This document shows, in pieces, positions 1 through 9,090 of a stretch of DNA of 64,000 nt (position 1 is its first letter; each line of letters begins with the position of its first letter). A program made the position numbers and the translations under genes. The stretch comes from Candidatus Poribacteria bacterium WGA-3G (GTDB lineage Bacteria; Poribacteria; WGA-4E; WGA-3G): positions 1-64,000 of the forward strand of contig ASZN01000006.1 in the NCBI GenBank assembly GCA_000406005.1, given 5' to 3'. A model generated the notes under the pieces. That model was given only the letters and a program-made list of their open reading frames with translations, did no database searches and was not told the origin of the DNA.

Positions 1-163
1 CATTGCCCGCTCCTGACTTGTAGATGTGCGATAATGCACTTCGCATTTGGTCGAGTACGCCGCAAAATCGCACGACTACGAACCTGCTCTCAAGTTCAAA
101 GTTGAAAGACTACTATCCTTCTGAGTGCTGATAGCCGATGGCTGACGGCTAATGAGAAAAAGA

Positions 164-192
164 TTGACTTCTCATATAGAATAGGATATGAT
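164..192 (+). promoter_or_regulatory. sigma70-type promoter for the sulfatase gene
   Basis: TTGACT (164-169) and TATGAT (187-192) are separated by exactly 17 bases. Transcription would begin near 199, so the ATG at 188 lies inside the -10 box and cannot be the start of the sulfatase. This agrees with the TTG start at 224, which has its own AAAGGAG. Bases 1-163 show no convincing gene; 125-152 holds a short degenerate CTGATAGCCGATGGCTGACGG-type repeat. Confidence 0.6.
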
Positions 193-223
193 AAGGCAAA
201 TCATAGATTCAAAGGAGATACAA

Positions 224-1621
224 TTGAGCAGACCCAATATCCTATTTATCATGTCCGACGACCACGCATCACACGCCATCAGCAGCTACGGCAGTCGGAT
301 TAATCAAACACCGCACCTCGATCGTATCGCAGACGGTGGTATGATCCTCCAGAACTGTTTCTGTGTCAACTCCATCTGCACACCGAGCCGTGCGAACATT
401 CTGACCGGTAAACACAGCCACCTCAACGGTGTCAAGACATTAGGCGATAATTTTGATGGCAGGAGACCGAGTGTCGCGAAGATGCTACAGGCAGATGGCT
501 ATCAGACCGCGATGGTCGGGAAATGGCACCTCGGACACGGTGGAAACGCCGATCCGACAGGTTTTGACTACTGGAACGTGCTGCCCGGACAAGGACTCTA
601 TCACGATCCTGTGATGATTGAATCGCACGGAAGAACGACACATAAAGGCTACGCCACCGACATCATCACCGATTTCTCGTTGGAGTGGCTGCAGAACCGA
701 GACAGAGATCGTCCGTTCTTCATGATGTGCCACCACAAGGCACCCCACCGTCCATGGGATTCCGACGATAAGCACGCGGACATGTTCGAGGACGGCGATG
801 TCCCGATGCCGGACAACTTTTTCGACGACTACGCGAACCGTTCAAACGCCGCGAAGGAAGCACAGATGCGCGTCTTCGGAGACATGAGCGACAGGGACCT
901 CAAGATTGATAAACTCGGTCCGCCACCAGAAGGGATGTCCGATGAGGAGACGGCAAACTGGAATTATCAGCGATACATCAAAGAGTATCTCCGCTGCGTT
1001 GCCTCAATTGATGATAATGTCGGACGGATGCTTGACTACCTCGATGAAGACGGTGTCGTAGACGACACAATCGTCATCTACACCTCTGACCAAGGCTTCT
1101 TCTTAGGTGATCACGGTTGGTATGACAAACGGTTCATGTATGAAGAATCTTTACGGATGCCGTTCCTTATCCGCTATCCACGCGAGATTCAACCCGGTAG
1201 TTCATCCGATGCAATGGCACTCAATATCGACTTCGCAGAGACCTGGCTCGATTACGCCGGATTACCAATTCCTGATGATATGCAAGGCACGAGTCTACGT
1301 CCAATCCTCAACGGTGAGACCCCTGATGACTGGCGCACATCCATGTATTACCGTTATTGGATGCACCTCTCACATCACTATGTCGGCGCACACTACGGGA
1401 TACGGACGGATCGCTATAAACTGATTTACTATTACGGTGAGGCACTCGGCACAACAGGATCCATCGATGAATCGAAAGAGCCGGAATGGGAACTCTTTGA
1501 TCTGGAGAAAGACCCGAACGAGATGTGCAGCGTTTACGACGATCCGACTTACGCAGATGTCGTCACCGAATTGACAGAAGAGTTATATCGACGCAAAGCA
1601 GAGGCAGGAGACGAAGAGTAA
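224..1621 (+). CDS. type I sulfatase (arylsulfatase family, CTPSR signature)
   Basis: Hydrolyses sulfate esters, probably on an exogenous sulfated glycan. The protein is about 465 residues. The N-terminus PNILFIMSDDH supplies the paired Asp metal ligands. The signature CTPSRANILTG (Cys about 52) is the formylglycine site. Later motifs are GKWHLG, HKAPHRPW and YTSDQGFFLGDHG, all typical of the alkaline-phosphatase fold. I chose the TTG start at 224: AAAGGAG lies at 211-217 and the in-frame ATG at 188 falls in the -10 box. No signal peptide is seen, so it is cytoplasmic or uses another export route. A perfect hairpin follows, then a mannonate dehydratase-like gene, suggesting a sugar-degradation cluster. 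Family assignment is firm; the substrate is unknown. Confidence 0.93.
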   Translation: MSRPNILFIMSDDHASHAISSYGSRINQTPHLDRIADGGMILQNCFCVNSICTPSRANILTGKHSHLNGVKTLGDNFDGRRPSVAKMLQADGYQTAMVGKWHLGHGGNADPTGFDYWNVLPGQGLYHDPVMIESHGRTTHKGYATDIITDFSLEWLQNRDRDRPFFMMCHHKAPHRPWDSDDKHADMFEDGDVPMPDNFFDDYANRSNAAKEAQMRVFGDMSDRDLKIDKLGPPPEGMSDEETANWNYQRYIKEYLRCVASIDDNVGRMLDYLDEDGVVDDTIVIYTSDQGFFLGDHGWYDKRFMYEESLRMPFLIRYPREIQPGSSSDAMALNIDFAETWLDYAGLPIPDDMQGTSLRPILNGETPDDWRTSMYYRYWMHLSHHYVGAHYGIRTDRYKLIYYYGEALGTTGSIDESKEPEWELFDLEKDPNEMCSVYDDPTYADVVTELTEELYRRKAEAGDEE

Positions 1622-1623
1622 TC

Positions 1624-1650
1624 GTAGGGGCTGGGTAACCCAGCCCCTAC
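1624..1650. repeat. perfect 27-base palindrome, dispersed-repeat type
   Basis: Thirteen-base arms (GTAGGGGCTGGGT and its complement) surround a single A. It lies 2 bases after the sulfatase stop. No T-run follows on the plus strand, so a simple intrinsic terminator is unlikely. It could stabilise the 3' end of the sulfatase mRNA or be a REP-like element. It resembles in design, though not in exact sequence, the palindromes at 6496, 37391 and 55361. Confidence 0.8.
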
Positions 1651-1684
1651 GGAGGCATTGATTATCAAAATACGGAGGCATAAA

Positions 1685-2704
1685 ATGGCAAATCAGAGTC
1701 CACTCCGCAATATTGAACCTGGCATGAAAGTTACGGCACAGATGTCACCCGAGCCGAGTGAGGCAGACTTACAATTCGCTAAACAGATGGACGTTGATTA
1801 TGTCGTCCTTTGGACGAACGGTGAGAATGCGAACTACGACTATTTCATGAGCCGCCGCGAGATTTTCGAGAACGCAGGACTCAAAATCTACGGGTTCGGC
1901 AATAGCGATGTCCACAATCAGGATGCTATCGTGCTGAACTTGGAGAACCGCGACGCGAAGGTCGAACAGTACAAACAGTACATCCGTGATCTCGGCAGAG
2001 CGGGGATTCCGTATACAACTTACGCGCACATGGGTAACGGTATCTGGAGTACCGAACGCGAGACGACACGTGGCGGTGCGAGTGCACGGGGATTCAACCT
2101 TGAAACCGCGCAAGAGGGACACTGGGGTGGTAATCAGTATAAAATGCCGCTCTCACACGGTCGCGAATACGCCGAAGACGAGCTCTGGGACAATTACACC
2201 TACTTCATCAAGCAGGCTGCACCCGTCGCTGAAGAGGCAGGCGTAATGATCGGTATCCATCCCGACGACCCACCTGCGCTGAATCTCGCTGGGATTCCGA
2301 GGTGTATTTTCAGCAGTTTTGAAGGCTACAAACGCGCACTTGAAATCGCCGATAGTCCGAACGTCGGGATGTGTTTCTGTGTTGGTTGCTGGTTAGAAGG
2401 CGGCGACCTGATGGGTAGAGATGTCATCGAATCCATCCGCTATTTCGGAGAACGGGACAAGATTTTCAAGGTCCATTTCCGCAATGTCGATCAGCCGCTA
2501 CCGCATTTCGTCGAGACCTTCGTCGATAACGGCTATCAGGATATGTACCACGTGGCGAAGGCACTCCGTGAAGTGGATTTCAACGGCGTGCTAATCCCGG
2601 ATCACATTCCGAGCATGGCGGGTGACCACCGTGTCGGTACGGCTTATACGATCGCCTACATGAACGCTCTCGTGAAACGCGCCAATGAGGAGGTCGCTGC
2701 GTGA
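1685..2704 (+). CDS. mannonate dehydratase-like TIM-barrel enzyme (UxuA family)
   Basis: Expected reaction: D-mannonate to 2-keto-3-deoxygluconate, in uronic-acid catabolism. The protein has 339 residues, slightly shorter than typical UxuA. The IHPDDPP segment near residue 200 is the family's metal-binding region. The later CFCVGCWLEGG and KVHFRNVD stretches fit the barrel and the metal ligands. The ATG at 1685 follows GGAGG (1674-1678) by 6 bases, better than the upstream TTG at 1658. A KDG kinase elsewhere in the window (22817-23860) could take the product. It overlaps the next gene by 4 bases (GTGA), suggesting translational coupling. Some members of this branch may act on related sugar acids, so the substrate is inferred. 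Confidence 0.82.
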   Translation: MANQSPLRNIEPGMKVTAQMSPEPSEADLQFAKQMDVDYVVLWTNGENANYDYFMSRREIFENAGLKIYGFGNSDVHNQDAIVLNLENRDAKVEQYKQYIRDLGRAGIPYTTYAHMGNGIWSTERETTRGGASARGFNLETAQEGHWGGNQYKMPLSHGREYAEDELWDNYTYFIKQAAPVAEEAGVMIGIHPDDPPALNLAGIPRCIFSSFEGYKRALEIADSPNVGMCFCVGCWLEGGDLMGRDVIESIRYFGERDKIFKVHFRNVDQPLPHFVETFVDNGYQDMYHVAKALREVDFNGVLIPDHIPSMAGDHRVGTAYTIAYMNALVKRANEEVAA

Positions 2705-4041
2705 GAACATTCGCGCGCGTTTTCTTGCTGCTCTTGATCTTCCTATCGCTTGGGATGGCAGGAGCTTATGCCGCCGATTGGAACGACTTCCTCGGTCCAG
2801 AACGGAACGGCAAATCGTTGGAAAAGATAGACATCCGTCCGTGGGATAAAACGGGGCCACCGATCGTCTGGCACAAACAGATTGGGACGAGTTACGGCGC
2901 ACCCATTGTTGCCAACGGACGGGTGTTTATCTTCGCACGTCACGGTAGGATGGCGCGTCTCACCTGTATAGAGAGCATGACCGGAAACGAACTCTGGCGG
3001 TTTGAATACGCGACAGACTACGAAGATATGTACGGCTACAACAACGGACCGCGATGCTGTCCTGTTGTTGACGATGACCGCGTCTATATCTTCGGTGCTG
3101 AAGGCGTGCTACACTGCGTCCGTGTCTCAGACGGTGAAGAGTTGTGGCAGGTTGACACCACGAAGCAGTTTAACGTCGTACAAAATTTCTTCGGTGTCGC
3201 TTCGACACCTGCAGTCGAGGGTGAGTTACTTATTGTCCAGATAGGCGGTTCGCCGCCGGGCAGTCCGAAGGATATTTGGGCTGCGAACGGCAGACCGGAA
3301 CCGAACCGGAGCGGTATCGTCGCCTTTAACAAACACACCGGTGGGGTTGTCTACCAGATCGCCGATGAACTCGCGAGTTATGCAAGTCCCGTCTTTAGCA
3401 CGATTGATGGACGGCGCTGGGGGTTCGCTTTTCTCCGTGGTGGACTCGTCGGTTTTGAACCTGCATCGGGTGAGATAGACTTCCACTATCCGTGGCGGCA
3501 CTCTAAAATAGAATCCGTCAATGCATCGAGTCCGGTTGTCGCTGGCGACCACGTTTTTATCAGCGAGTCTTATGGAATTGGGAGTTCAGTCCTCAAGGTA
3601 CATCCCGATGGCTACGAGGTCGTTTGGAAAGACCGTGGTTTGCGCCGGAACAAGTCGATGGCGTTGCACTGGAACACCGCAATCCATCATGAAGGATACC
3701 TCTACGCCTGTAGCGGACAACATCCGAACGGTGCCGAACTCCGTTGTGTAGAACTCAAAACCGGTAAAATCGCGTGGTCGCAACGCGTTGACGAGCGCGC
3801 CTCGCTGCTCTGGGTGAACGACTATTTTATCTATCTCGGCGAGTACGGACGTTTGATGCTACTCAAATGCACGCCAGAGAAATTGGAGGTAATTTCAGAG
3901 GTTTCCTCACTGAGAGACGAAAACGGTAAGCCGTTAGTGAAATATCCCGCTTGGGCATCACCCGTATTGGCAGACGGTTATCTCTACATCCGCGGCAAAG
4001 ATCGCCTCATCTGTTTGGACCTACGTTCAACCACAAAGTAA
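2701..4041 (+). CDS. secreted PQQ-like beta-propeller repeat protein
   Basis: A 446-residue exported protein. Residues 1-24 form a signal peptide (hydrophobic LLLLIFLSLG, cleavage near AYA-AD). The mature start, DWNDFLGPERNG, is typical of the PQQ_2/propeller proteins common in Planctomycetes and Poribacteria. Several blades end in patterns such as GNELWRF, GEELWQVD and GKIAWSQ. It starts at a GTG overlapping the stop of the mannonate dehydratase gene. Proteins of this family are often annotated as quinoprotein dehydrogenases but many lack demonstrated PQQ. A structural or binding role is possible, and I see no clear quinone-ligand set. Confidence 0.85.
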   Translation: MRTFARVFLLLLIFLSLGMAGAYAADWNDFLGPERNGKSLEKIDIRPWDKTGPPIVWHKQIGTSYGAPIVANGRVFIFARHGRMARLTCIESMTGNELWRFEYATDYEDMYGYNNGPRCCPVVDDDRVYIFGAEGVLHCVRVSDGEELWQVDTTKQFNVVQNFFGVASTPAVEGELLIVQIGGSPPGSPKDIWAANGRPEPNRSGIVAFNKHTGGVVYQIADELASYASPVFSTIDGRRWGFAFLRGGLVGFEPASGEIDFHYPWRHSKIESVNASSPVVAGDHVFISESYGIGSSVLKVHPDGYEVVWKDRGLRRNKSMALHWNTAIHHEGYLYACSGQHPNGAELRCVELKTGKIAWSQRVDERASLLWVNDYFIYLGEYGRLMLLKCTPEKLEVISEVSSLRDENGKPLVKYPAWASPVLADGYLYIRGKDRLICLDLRSTTK

Positions 4042-5130
4042 TTACGGTTTCCACAATGTTGCCTCAATAAACCGTTCGCCGTCCGGTTCTTCATCGAAGT
4101 AATAAGTGGTCACCACAGTTCCATCAGGACGTTGGACAGTGCGCGGGTATCCGATGTCGTGGTCGCCACCGTTATCGCGTAAGACGATCTCCTCACCCCA
4201 GCTCTTACCGGCATCGCTGCTCAGTTTCGCGCAGATGCGATGCGGTGCATCCCGATATCCGTAGATAAGACAGAGTCTGCCGTCGTGGAGACGGGTCAGC
4301 GTTGGTGGATTTCCGCCACGTCCGGTATCTTCCACCGGTCGGTTCATACAATTCCACGTCTTTCCGTTATCATCAGAACCGTAGAGATCAATCCAGTTTT
4401 GCCGTTCTGCCCAGTCCGAACCTGATTCGTTGCCTCTGCCACGGCACCGGACAGCGACTAAAATTTGCGACTCCGATAGTCGGACACTCGCAGGCATAAT
4501 CGCGAACCCTTCAGGTTCTGGTCCGATCTGCGACAGCAGTGAGAACGATTCGCCGCCGTCAGTTGTATTCGCGCAGAAAATCAAACCTTCTTCACCGTTT
4601 GATTTTGATGCAGTCAGGAATACCAAGCATTCGTCTGAATTTGAGACCAAGTAGTCCGTTCTTGCGGCGATGCCGGTGTATCCGAACATCGGAAGTTTAA
4701 AGGGTCCGTCCCAGCTATTGCACCGATCTGTAGAGGTATAAAACCATGAGTAGGCACCGGCTCTCAGTCCGGATCTGCTGCACATCATTGCGAAATCGGG
4801 ATGTGCGAAATCGACACGGTTTGGTGTCTCGTATGAAGCCGCCGCTTCCAACCGATGCTGTTCTTCGACATGTTCATCCGCGGAGAGTGTGCCTCTCGCC
4901 GGTAGACGACACGGCGTTTCGGAGACCTGCCATGTCTCACCGCCATCTAAGCTGCGTCCTTGCATCCCTACAAAGGGTTTATCTCGGTCTCGGCGGTGGA
5001 ACCCCGCATCCGATTTATGATACCCGACGGTGAACCCGACAACGATCTCGTTGCCCCACGCCCAAATCCCGTAATTCGCTGGCCAGCCGGCATAGCGGCC
5101 CGGCTCACGATAAATTATAACTTGTCGCAT
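4042..5130 (-). CDS. BNR-repeat sialidase-like exo-glycosidase
   Basis: A 362-residue six-bladed-propeller protein of the sialidase superfamily. Asp-box (S-x-D-x-G-x-T-W) repeats are visible: SLDGGETW, TTDGGESF, SDDNGKTW and SSDAGKSW, plus a degenerate STDRCNSW. An N-terminal YREPGRYAG may correspond to the arginine-containing strand of sialidases. No signal peptide is seen. It converges on the propeller gene with stop codons directly abutting at 4041/4042, so there is no intergenic terminator. Neighbouring sulfatase and sugar-acid genes fit glycan breakdown. Related propellers in these genomes have varied substrates, so sialic acid itself is uncertain. Confidence 0.82.
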   Translation of the reverse strand: MRQVIIYREPGRYAGWPANYGIWAWGNEIVVGFTVGYHKSDAGFHRRDRDKPFVGMQGRSLDGGETWQVSETPCRLPARGTLSADEHVEEQHRLEAAASYETPNRVDFAHPDFAMMCSRSGLRAGAYSWFYTSTDRCNSWDGPFKLPMFGYTGIAARTDYLVSNSDECLVFLTASKSNGEEGLIFCANTTDGGESFSLLSQIGPEPEGFAIMPASVRLSESQILVAVRCRGRGNESGSDWAERQNWIDLYGSDDNGKTWNCMNRPVEDTGRGGNPPTLTRLHDGRLCLIYGYRDAPHRICAKLSSDAGKSWGEEIVLRDNGGDHDIGYPRTVQRPDGTVVTTYYFDEEPDGERFIEATLWKP

Positions 5131-5209
5131 TCTTGTTTCGATTCCTCATTTCTAATTGAATATTTTTTGCACAGTATAACACCGATCCTGCTTTTCCTCT
5201 ATGAAAAAC

Positions 5210-5238
5210 TTGACTTTTTTTCAAAGTACCGTTAACAT
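5210..5238 (+). promoter_or_regulatory. candidate promoter for the TPR gene
   Basis: TTGACT (5210-5215), a 17-base spacer, then TAACAT (5233-5238), in an AT-rich stretch. This lies about 50 bases before the ATG at 5290. The -10 box is only a partial match. Confidence 0.45.
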
Positions 5239-5289
5239 TTAAATAACTTTCATAGTTGATCTAAATACACGAAATTTTTGGATAACCCA

Positions 5290-6468
5290 ATGCGAAATTT
5301 GCTAATAATTGTCATCGTTCTCTGTTTCTGTATGCCGTTCTTTAATGTTGCCGCGGACGAAGGGAATGACCATAGTAGATATGTCCAGCATGTCGAACAA
5401 GGGTTCGATTTCATGTTCCAAGGTAACAACCAGAAGGCTATCTCCGAATTTGAAGCCGCGCTGGTGCTTGAATCCGACCACGCTGAAGTACTCCACTACC
5501 TCGGCATGGCATACACGCAAGAACAATTCTATAATCGAGCCGTCGAGAGTTACCAACGCTCTTTAACGTTAATGCCGGACAATATTGAGGCACTCTACTC
5601 GCTCGGTGTTGTCTATTTCAGGCTCGATAAATGGGCGGATGCCGTGCCGGTATTACAACGGGTCGTCGAACTGTCACCGCAACACGCACGCGGCTACGAA
5701 GTCCTCGGCAAGTCGTTTGTAAAACTCCGCCAGTATACAGCGGCAGTACCGAATTTAACAAAAGCACTTGAACTGAAGCCGCAGGCGGCGGGAACGTATT
5801 ATGAACTCGGCACGGCACAACTCAATTTAAAAGAGTATACTGCAGCGATTGAAAACTTCAAACTTGCACTTAGATACGGACCGGGACGTTACGCGGAACC
5901 GCACTACGGACTCGGGACAGCGTACCTCCGCTTAGGCGACCGTGAGAAGAGTAGAGCCGAGATGCAAATTTATCAGCAGTTACAAAAGGAATACGCCGAA
6001 TACGAACGTCTCACGCGTCTGACCCGCGCGGAACCGAACAACCTCGAAGCGTGGACAGGTTTAGCCACCCTGTTGATGAACCAGCAAAACTATGGCAAAG
6101 CCGTCCAGGCGTTTCAGAGGTGTATCGAACTCGCACCGAACGATGCCAACTTTCATCACGGTCTGAGTCGAGCGTTTATGAATTTAAACTATCCTAAACA
6201 TGCCGTACAAGCCGTTAAAAGAGCCGTCCAGTTGCGTCCGAATGAATCGATTCTCTACAATACCCTCGGCAGTGCGTACGCGATGCAAGGGGACCAGAAA
6301 AACGCCCTTGTAGCCTTTCAAAAAGCGGTTGCGCTCGAGGGTGAGCAGCCGTACTATCATCTTAACCTTTCAAAATTATATCAGAGTCTCGGTAACCAGA
6401 AACTCGCGCAGGAGCACTACCGCGCTTATGAACACTTTTTGGCTGTTCAGAAATCGAAACAGAAATAG
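5290..6468 (+). CDS. secreted tetratricopeptide-repeat protein
   Basis: 392 residues. The ATG at 5290 begins a signal peptide (MRNLLIIVIVLCFCMPFF, cleavage near NVAA). From about residue 35 to the end it is almost entirely TPR units, for example AEVLHYLGMAYTQEQFYNRA, IEALYSLGVVYFRLDKWADA and ILYNTLGSAYAMQGDQKNA. TPR arrays scaffold protein complexes; no catalytic motif is present. It is followed within 100 bases by SUMF1 and CRTAC1 secreted proteins on the same strand, so it may scaffold a periplasmic or outer-membrane assembly with them. The TTG at 5278 in the same frame is less likely because it precedes the signal peptide by four codons without a ribosome site. Confidence 0.9.
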   Translation: MRNLLIIVIVLCFCMPFFNVAADEGNDHSRYVQHVEQGFDFMFQGNNQKAISEFEAALVLESDHAEVLHYLGMAYTQEQFYNRAVESYQRSLTLMPDNIEALYSLGVVYFRLDKWADAVPVLQRVVELSPQHARGYEVLGKSFVKLRQYTAAVPNLTKALELKPQAAGTYYELGTAQLNLKEYTAAIENFKLALRYGPGRYAEPHYGLGTAYLRLGDREKSRAEMQIYQQLQKEYAEYERLTRLTRAEPNNLEAWTGLATLLMNQQNYGKAVQAFQRCIELAPNDANFHHGLSRAFMNLNYPKHAVQAVKRAVQLRPNESILYNTLGSAYAMQGDQKNALVAFQKAVALEGEQPYYHLNLSKLYQSLGNQKLAQEHYRAYEHFLAVQKSKQK

Positions 6469-6495
6469 TCCTATCAATATCGGCATTATATCGGA

Positions 6496-6514
6496 GCGGG
6501 GTTTCAAACCCCGC
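6496..6514. repeat. GCGGGG-TTT-C-AAA-CCCCGC palindrome
   Basis: A perfect 19-base inverted repeat with a one-base loop, in the 82-base gap between the TPR and SUMF1 genes. The same core (GGGGTTT/AAACCCC) recurs at 34473-34495 (decayed), 37391-37413 and 55361-55383. This marks a dispersed palindromic repeat family. Confidence 0.75.
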
Positions 6515-6550
6515 CAGCCATGGTGCTTTGGAAATAGTCCGCTCAGTATT

Positions 6551-7354
6551 ATGGCACGGTATCTCGCTATTTTACTTTTTGGACTTGCGCTCTGCGTGTA
6601 TGTAGAAGCTGCGGAGGAGATGATCCTGATCCCTGCTGGCACATTTACGATGGGGAGCGACACCCGCGCTGCCGATGAGAAACCGAAGCATAAAGTCTAC
6701 CTTGATGCCTATTATATCGGCAAATACGAGGTAACGAACGCCGAGTACTACGAATTTTGGAAACAGCAAACTGACTTGGCACGGATGCCTGAAAACTTTA
6801 CGCATCTCCCACAGATCGGGGACTGGCCCGCACGCGCGGAACAGTTTCCGAACCATCCCGTTGTCGGTGTTTCGTGGCACGATGCCAAGGCTTATGCCGC
6901 GTGGAGAGGGATGCGACTCCCGACCGAAGCGGAGTGGGAAAAAGCTGCGCGCGGTTACACCGATAGAGTCTGGCCCTGGGGTAACGCAGTTGAACCTTAT
7001 GCGAATACCGCTGCCGAGGATGACGGCTACCAGAACCGCCTTGCCCCCGTCGGCAGCTTCCCGAAAGGTAAAAGCTACTATGGCGTGATGGATATGGCAG
7101 GGAACGTTTGGGAATGGACAGCGGATTGGTATAGCGATGTCTATTACGCGTACAGTTCACAAGCGGCGGCGAAACGTCCGAAGATGAATCCGACAGGACC
7201 GGAGGTCGGGAGTTGGCGCGTCATCCGCGGGGGCTCTTGGATCGACAAAATCGCCCGATGCAGCACGACGTTCCGGTTCTATTTCTACCCTAACCTGAAG
7301 ACCTCATTTGTCGGGTTTCGACTGGCAAAAACCGCAGAAAAAACAAAAAAATAA
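6551..7354 (+). CDS. SUMF1/formylglycine-generating-enzyme-like secreted protein
   Basis: 267 residues. A short signal peptide (MARYLAILLFGLALCVYVEAA) precedes the SUMF1 domain. The domain runs from MILIPAGTFTMGS through YEVTNAEYYEF, MRLPTEAEWEKAARG and MAGNVWEWTADWY to RGGSWIDK and a terminal GFRL. True formylglycine-generating enzymes use two C-terminal catalytic cysteines. Here I see only one Cys in that region (ARCSTTFRF), so sulfatase activation is doubtful. It more likely belongs to the C-type-lectin-like, non-catalytic members of the family. The ATG at 6551 has no strong ribosome site. It sits 9 bases before the CRTAC1 gene, probably one operon. Confidence 0.8.
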   Translation: MARYLAILLFGLALCVYVEAAEEMILIPAGTFTMGSDTRAADEKPKHKVYLDAYYIGKYEVTNAEYYEFWKQQTDLARMPENFTHLPQIGDWPARAEQFPNHPVVGVSWHDAKAYAAWRGMRLPTEAEWEKAARGYTDRVWPWGNAVEPYANTAAEDDGYQNRLAPVGSFPKGKSYYGVMDMAGNVWEWTADWYSDVYYAYSSQAAAKRPKMNPTGPEVGSWRVIRGGSWIDKIARCSTTFRFYFYPNLKTSFVGFRLAKTAEKTKK

Positions 7355-7363
7355 CCCTACACG

Positions 7364-9016
7364 ATGCTTCCTAAACCTTTCCTACAGTTCCATCTGCTTT
7401 TTTTTCTCATACTTATTGGGAGTAGTGCCGCGCAATCGCCTATCTTTGTGGACGTTACCGAGGAGGCAGGAATCCACTTCAAACATAGCAACGGTAAAAC
7501 CGACCATAAGCACATCATCGAGACGATGGGTTCCGGCGTTGTCTTCTTTGATTACGACAGCGATGGCGATGCAGACCTCTATTTCGTGAACAGTGGGAAT
7601 ATTCCGCAAGAGAATCAAAACGAGGGGCAGGCAGAACACGGAAATGCACTCTACCGTAACGATGGTGATGGACGGTTCACAGATGTGACGACGGCATCAG
7701 GCACAGGAGATACCGGGTACGGGATGGCAGCCTCCGCAGGCGATATTGACAACGATGGTGATGCCGATCTCTATGTCGCAAACTTCGGAAACGATGTGCT
7801 TTACCGTAACAACGGCGACGGCACTTTTACCGATATTACCGAAGCCGCTGGCATTGCTAACGACCTATGGGGGATAGCAGCCGTCTATCTCGATTTCGAT
7901 GTGGATGGTGATCTCGACATCTTTGTCGTCAACTATCTGGTGTATGAACTGTCGATGCCGGTCACGACTTTTAAAGGTATCGTCGGTTACGGACATCCGC
8001 GCAGCTACGAGGGAACACCGGATGTGCTTTATCAAAACAACGGCGACGGCACTTTTACCAATATCGCAGAGACGGCAGGGGTCATAAACCCAACTGAGGG
8101 GAGAGGTATGGCAGCTGTCGCTTGTGACTACGACAACGACGGGTTCCCAGATATTTATGTCACCAACGATACCAACCGTAATTTCTTATATCGTAACAAC
8201 GGCGACGACACTTTTATCGACGAGAGCCTGTTCATCGGTGTCGGATACGATGAAGGTGGTGTCGCAGAAGGCTCCATGGGCGTAGATTGCGGTGATTATA
8301 ACGGCGACGGGTGGTTCGACCTGATTGTTGCGAATTCTGAGAAGGCGACCCTCTATAAAAATGAAGATGGACTCCTTTTTGTTGATGCGACGGTGGACAG
8401 CGGATTGCGACAACCGACTTTACCCTTTGTCGGATTTAGTCCGCTCTTTCTCGATTATGATAACGACGGCGATCTCGACCTGTTCTGTGCAAACGGACAT
8501 CCGCAAGATGTTATCGAAACCCTGATGGACCATGAGACCTATGCACAACGAGACCAGATATTTCAAAACCGTGGCGACGGTACCTACACAGATGTATCAG
8601 AGACCGCAGGGGATTATTTCACAAAAGCACTCGTCGGCAGAGCCGCTGCGACTGCTGATTACGACAACGACGGCGATACCGATATCGTCGTCATGAATTC
8701 CAATCAGCGTGCCGTTTTGCTTCGGAATGACGGTGGGAACACGCAGAATTGGAGCGGAATTAGACTCGTCGGTGCTCAAAGTAACCGGGACGGAATAGGA
8801 GCGAAAGTTACAGTTGTAGCAACTGGGACGACGCAGATAAAAGCAGTGAAGAGCGGTTCAAGTTATGCATCGGGGAGCGATACGCGGCTGCTGTTCGGTT
8901 TAGGAGGGAACTCGCGTATCGAACAGATTACGATTGTGTGGCACGGCGGTGCGACACAAGAACTGAAAGGTGTCGCTATCAATCAGTATTTGACGATCGT
9001 GGAATCAGAGAAATAA
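7364..9016 (+). CDS. CRTAC1/UnbV-type FG-GAP repeat secreted protein
   Basis: 550 residues with a signal peptide (LLFFLILIGSSAAQ). At least seven calcium-binding FG-GAP/VCBS-like units are visible: FFDYDSDGDADLYFVN, DIDNDGDADLYVAN, DFDVDGDLDIFVVN, DYDNDGFPDIYVTN, DYNGDGWFDLIVAN, DYDNDGDLDLFCAN and DYDNDGDTDIVVMN. The C-terminus from about residue 465 matches the ASPIC/UnbV domain (RDGIGAKVTVVATG, SGSSYASGSDTRLLFGLG, IVWHGGATQEL). It is predicted to be an extracellular propeller, possibly adhesive or glycan-binding. It ends 24 bases before a strong terminator, closing the plus-strand run that starts near 5.2 kb. Confidence 0.92.
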   Translation: MLPKPFLQFHLLFFLILIGSSAAQSPIFVDVTEEAGIHFKHSNGKTDHKHIIETMGSGVVFFDYDSDGDADLYFVNSGNIPQENQNEGQAEHGNALYRNDGDGRFTDVTTASGTGDTGYGMAASAGDIDNDGDADLYVANFGNDVLYRNNGDGTFTDITEAAGIANDLWGIAAVYLDFDVDGDLDIFVVNYLVYELSMPVTTFKGIVGYGHPRSYEGTPDVLYQNNGDGTFTNIAETAGVINPTEGRGMAAVACDYDNDGFPDIYVTNDTNRNFLYRNNGDDTFIDESLFIGVGYDEGGVAEGSMGVDCGDYNGDGWFDLIVANSEKATLYKNEDGLLFVDATVDSGLRQPTLPFVGFSPLFLDYDNDGDLDLFCANGHPQDVIETLMDHETYAQRDQIFQNRGDGTYTDVSETAGDYFTKALVGRAAATADYDNDGDTDIVVMNSNQRAVLLRNDGGNTQNWSGIRLVGAQSNRDGIGAKVTVVATGTTQIKAVKSGSSYASGSDTRLLFGLGGNSRIEQITIVWHGGATQELKGVAINQYLTIVESEK

Positions 9017-9040
9017 AGAATTTCAGCAGCGATAGAGAAC

Positions 9041-9076
9041 AAAAAACCCGTATCCGGTTTCGGATACGGGTTTTTT
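9041..9076. terminator. bidirectional intrinsic terminator
   Basis: A perfect hairpin has 16-base arms (left 9041-9056, right 9061-9076) and a GTTT loop. The stem is flanked by A6 on the left and T6 on the right, so it can terminate both the CRTAC1 gene and the convergent secreted-protein gene. Confidence 0.93.
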
Positions 9077-9090
9077 ATTAACACGAAGAG

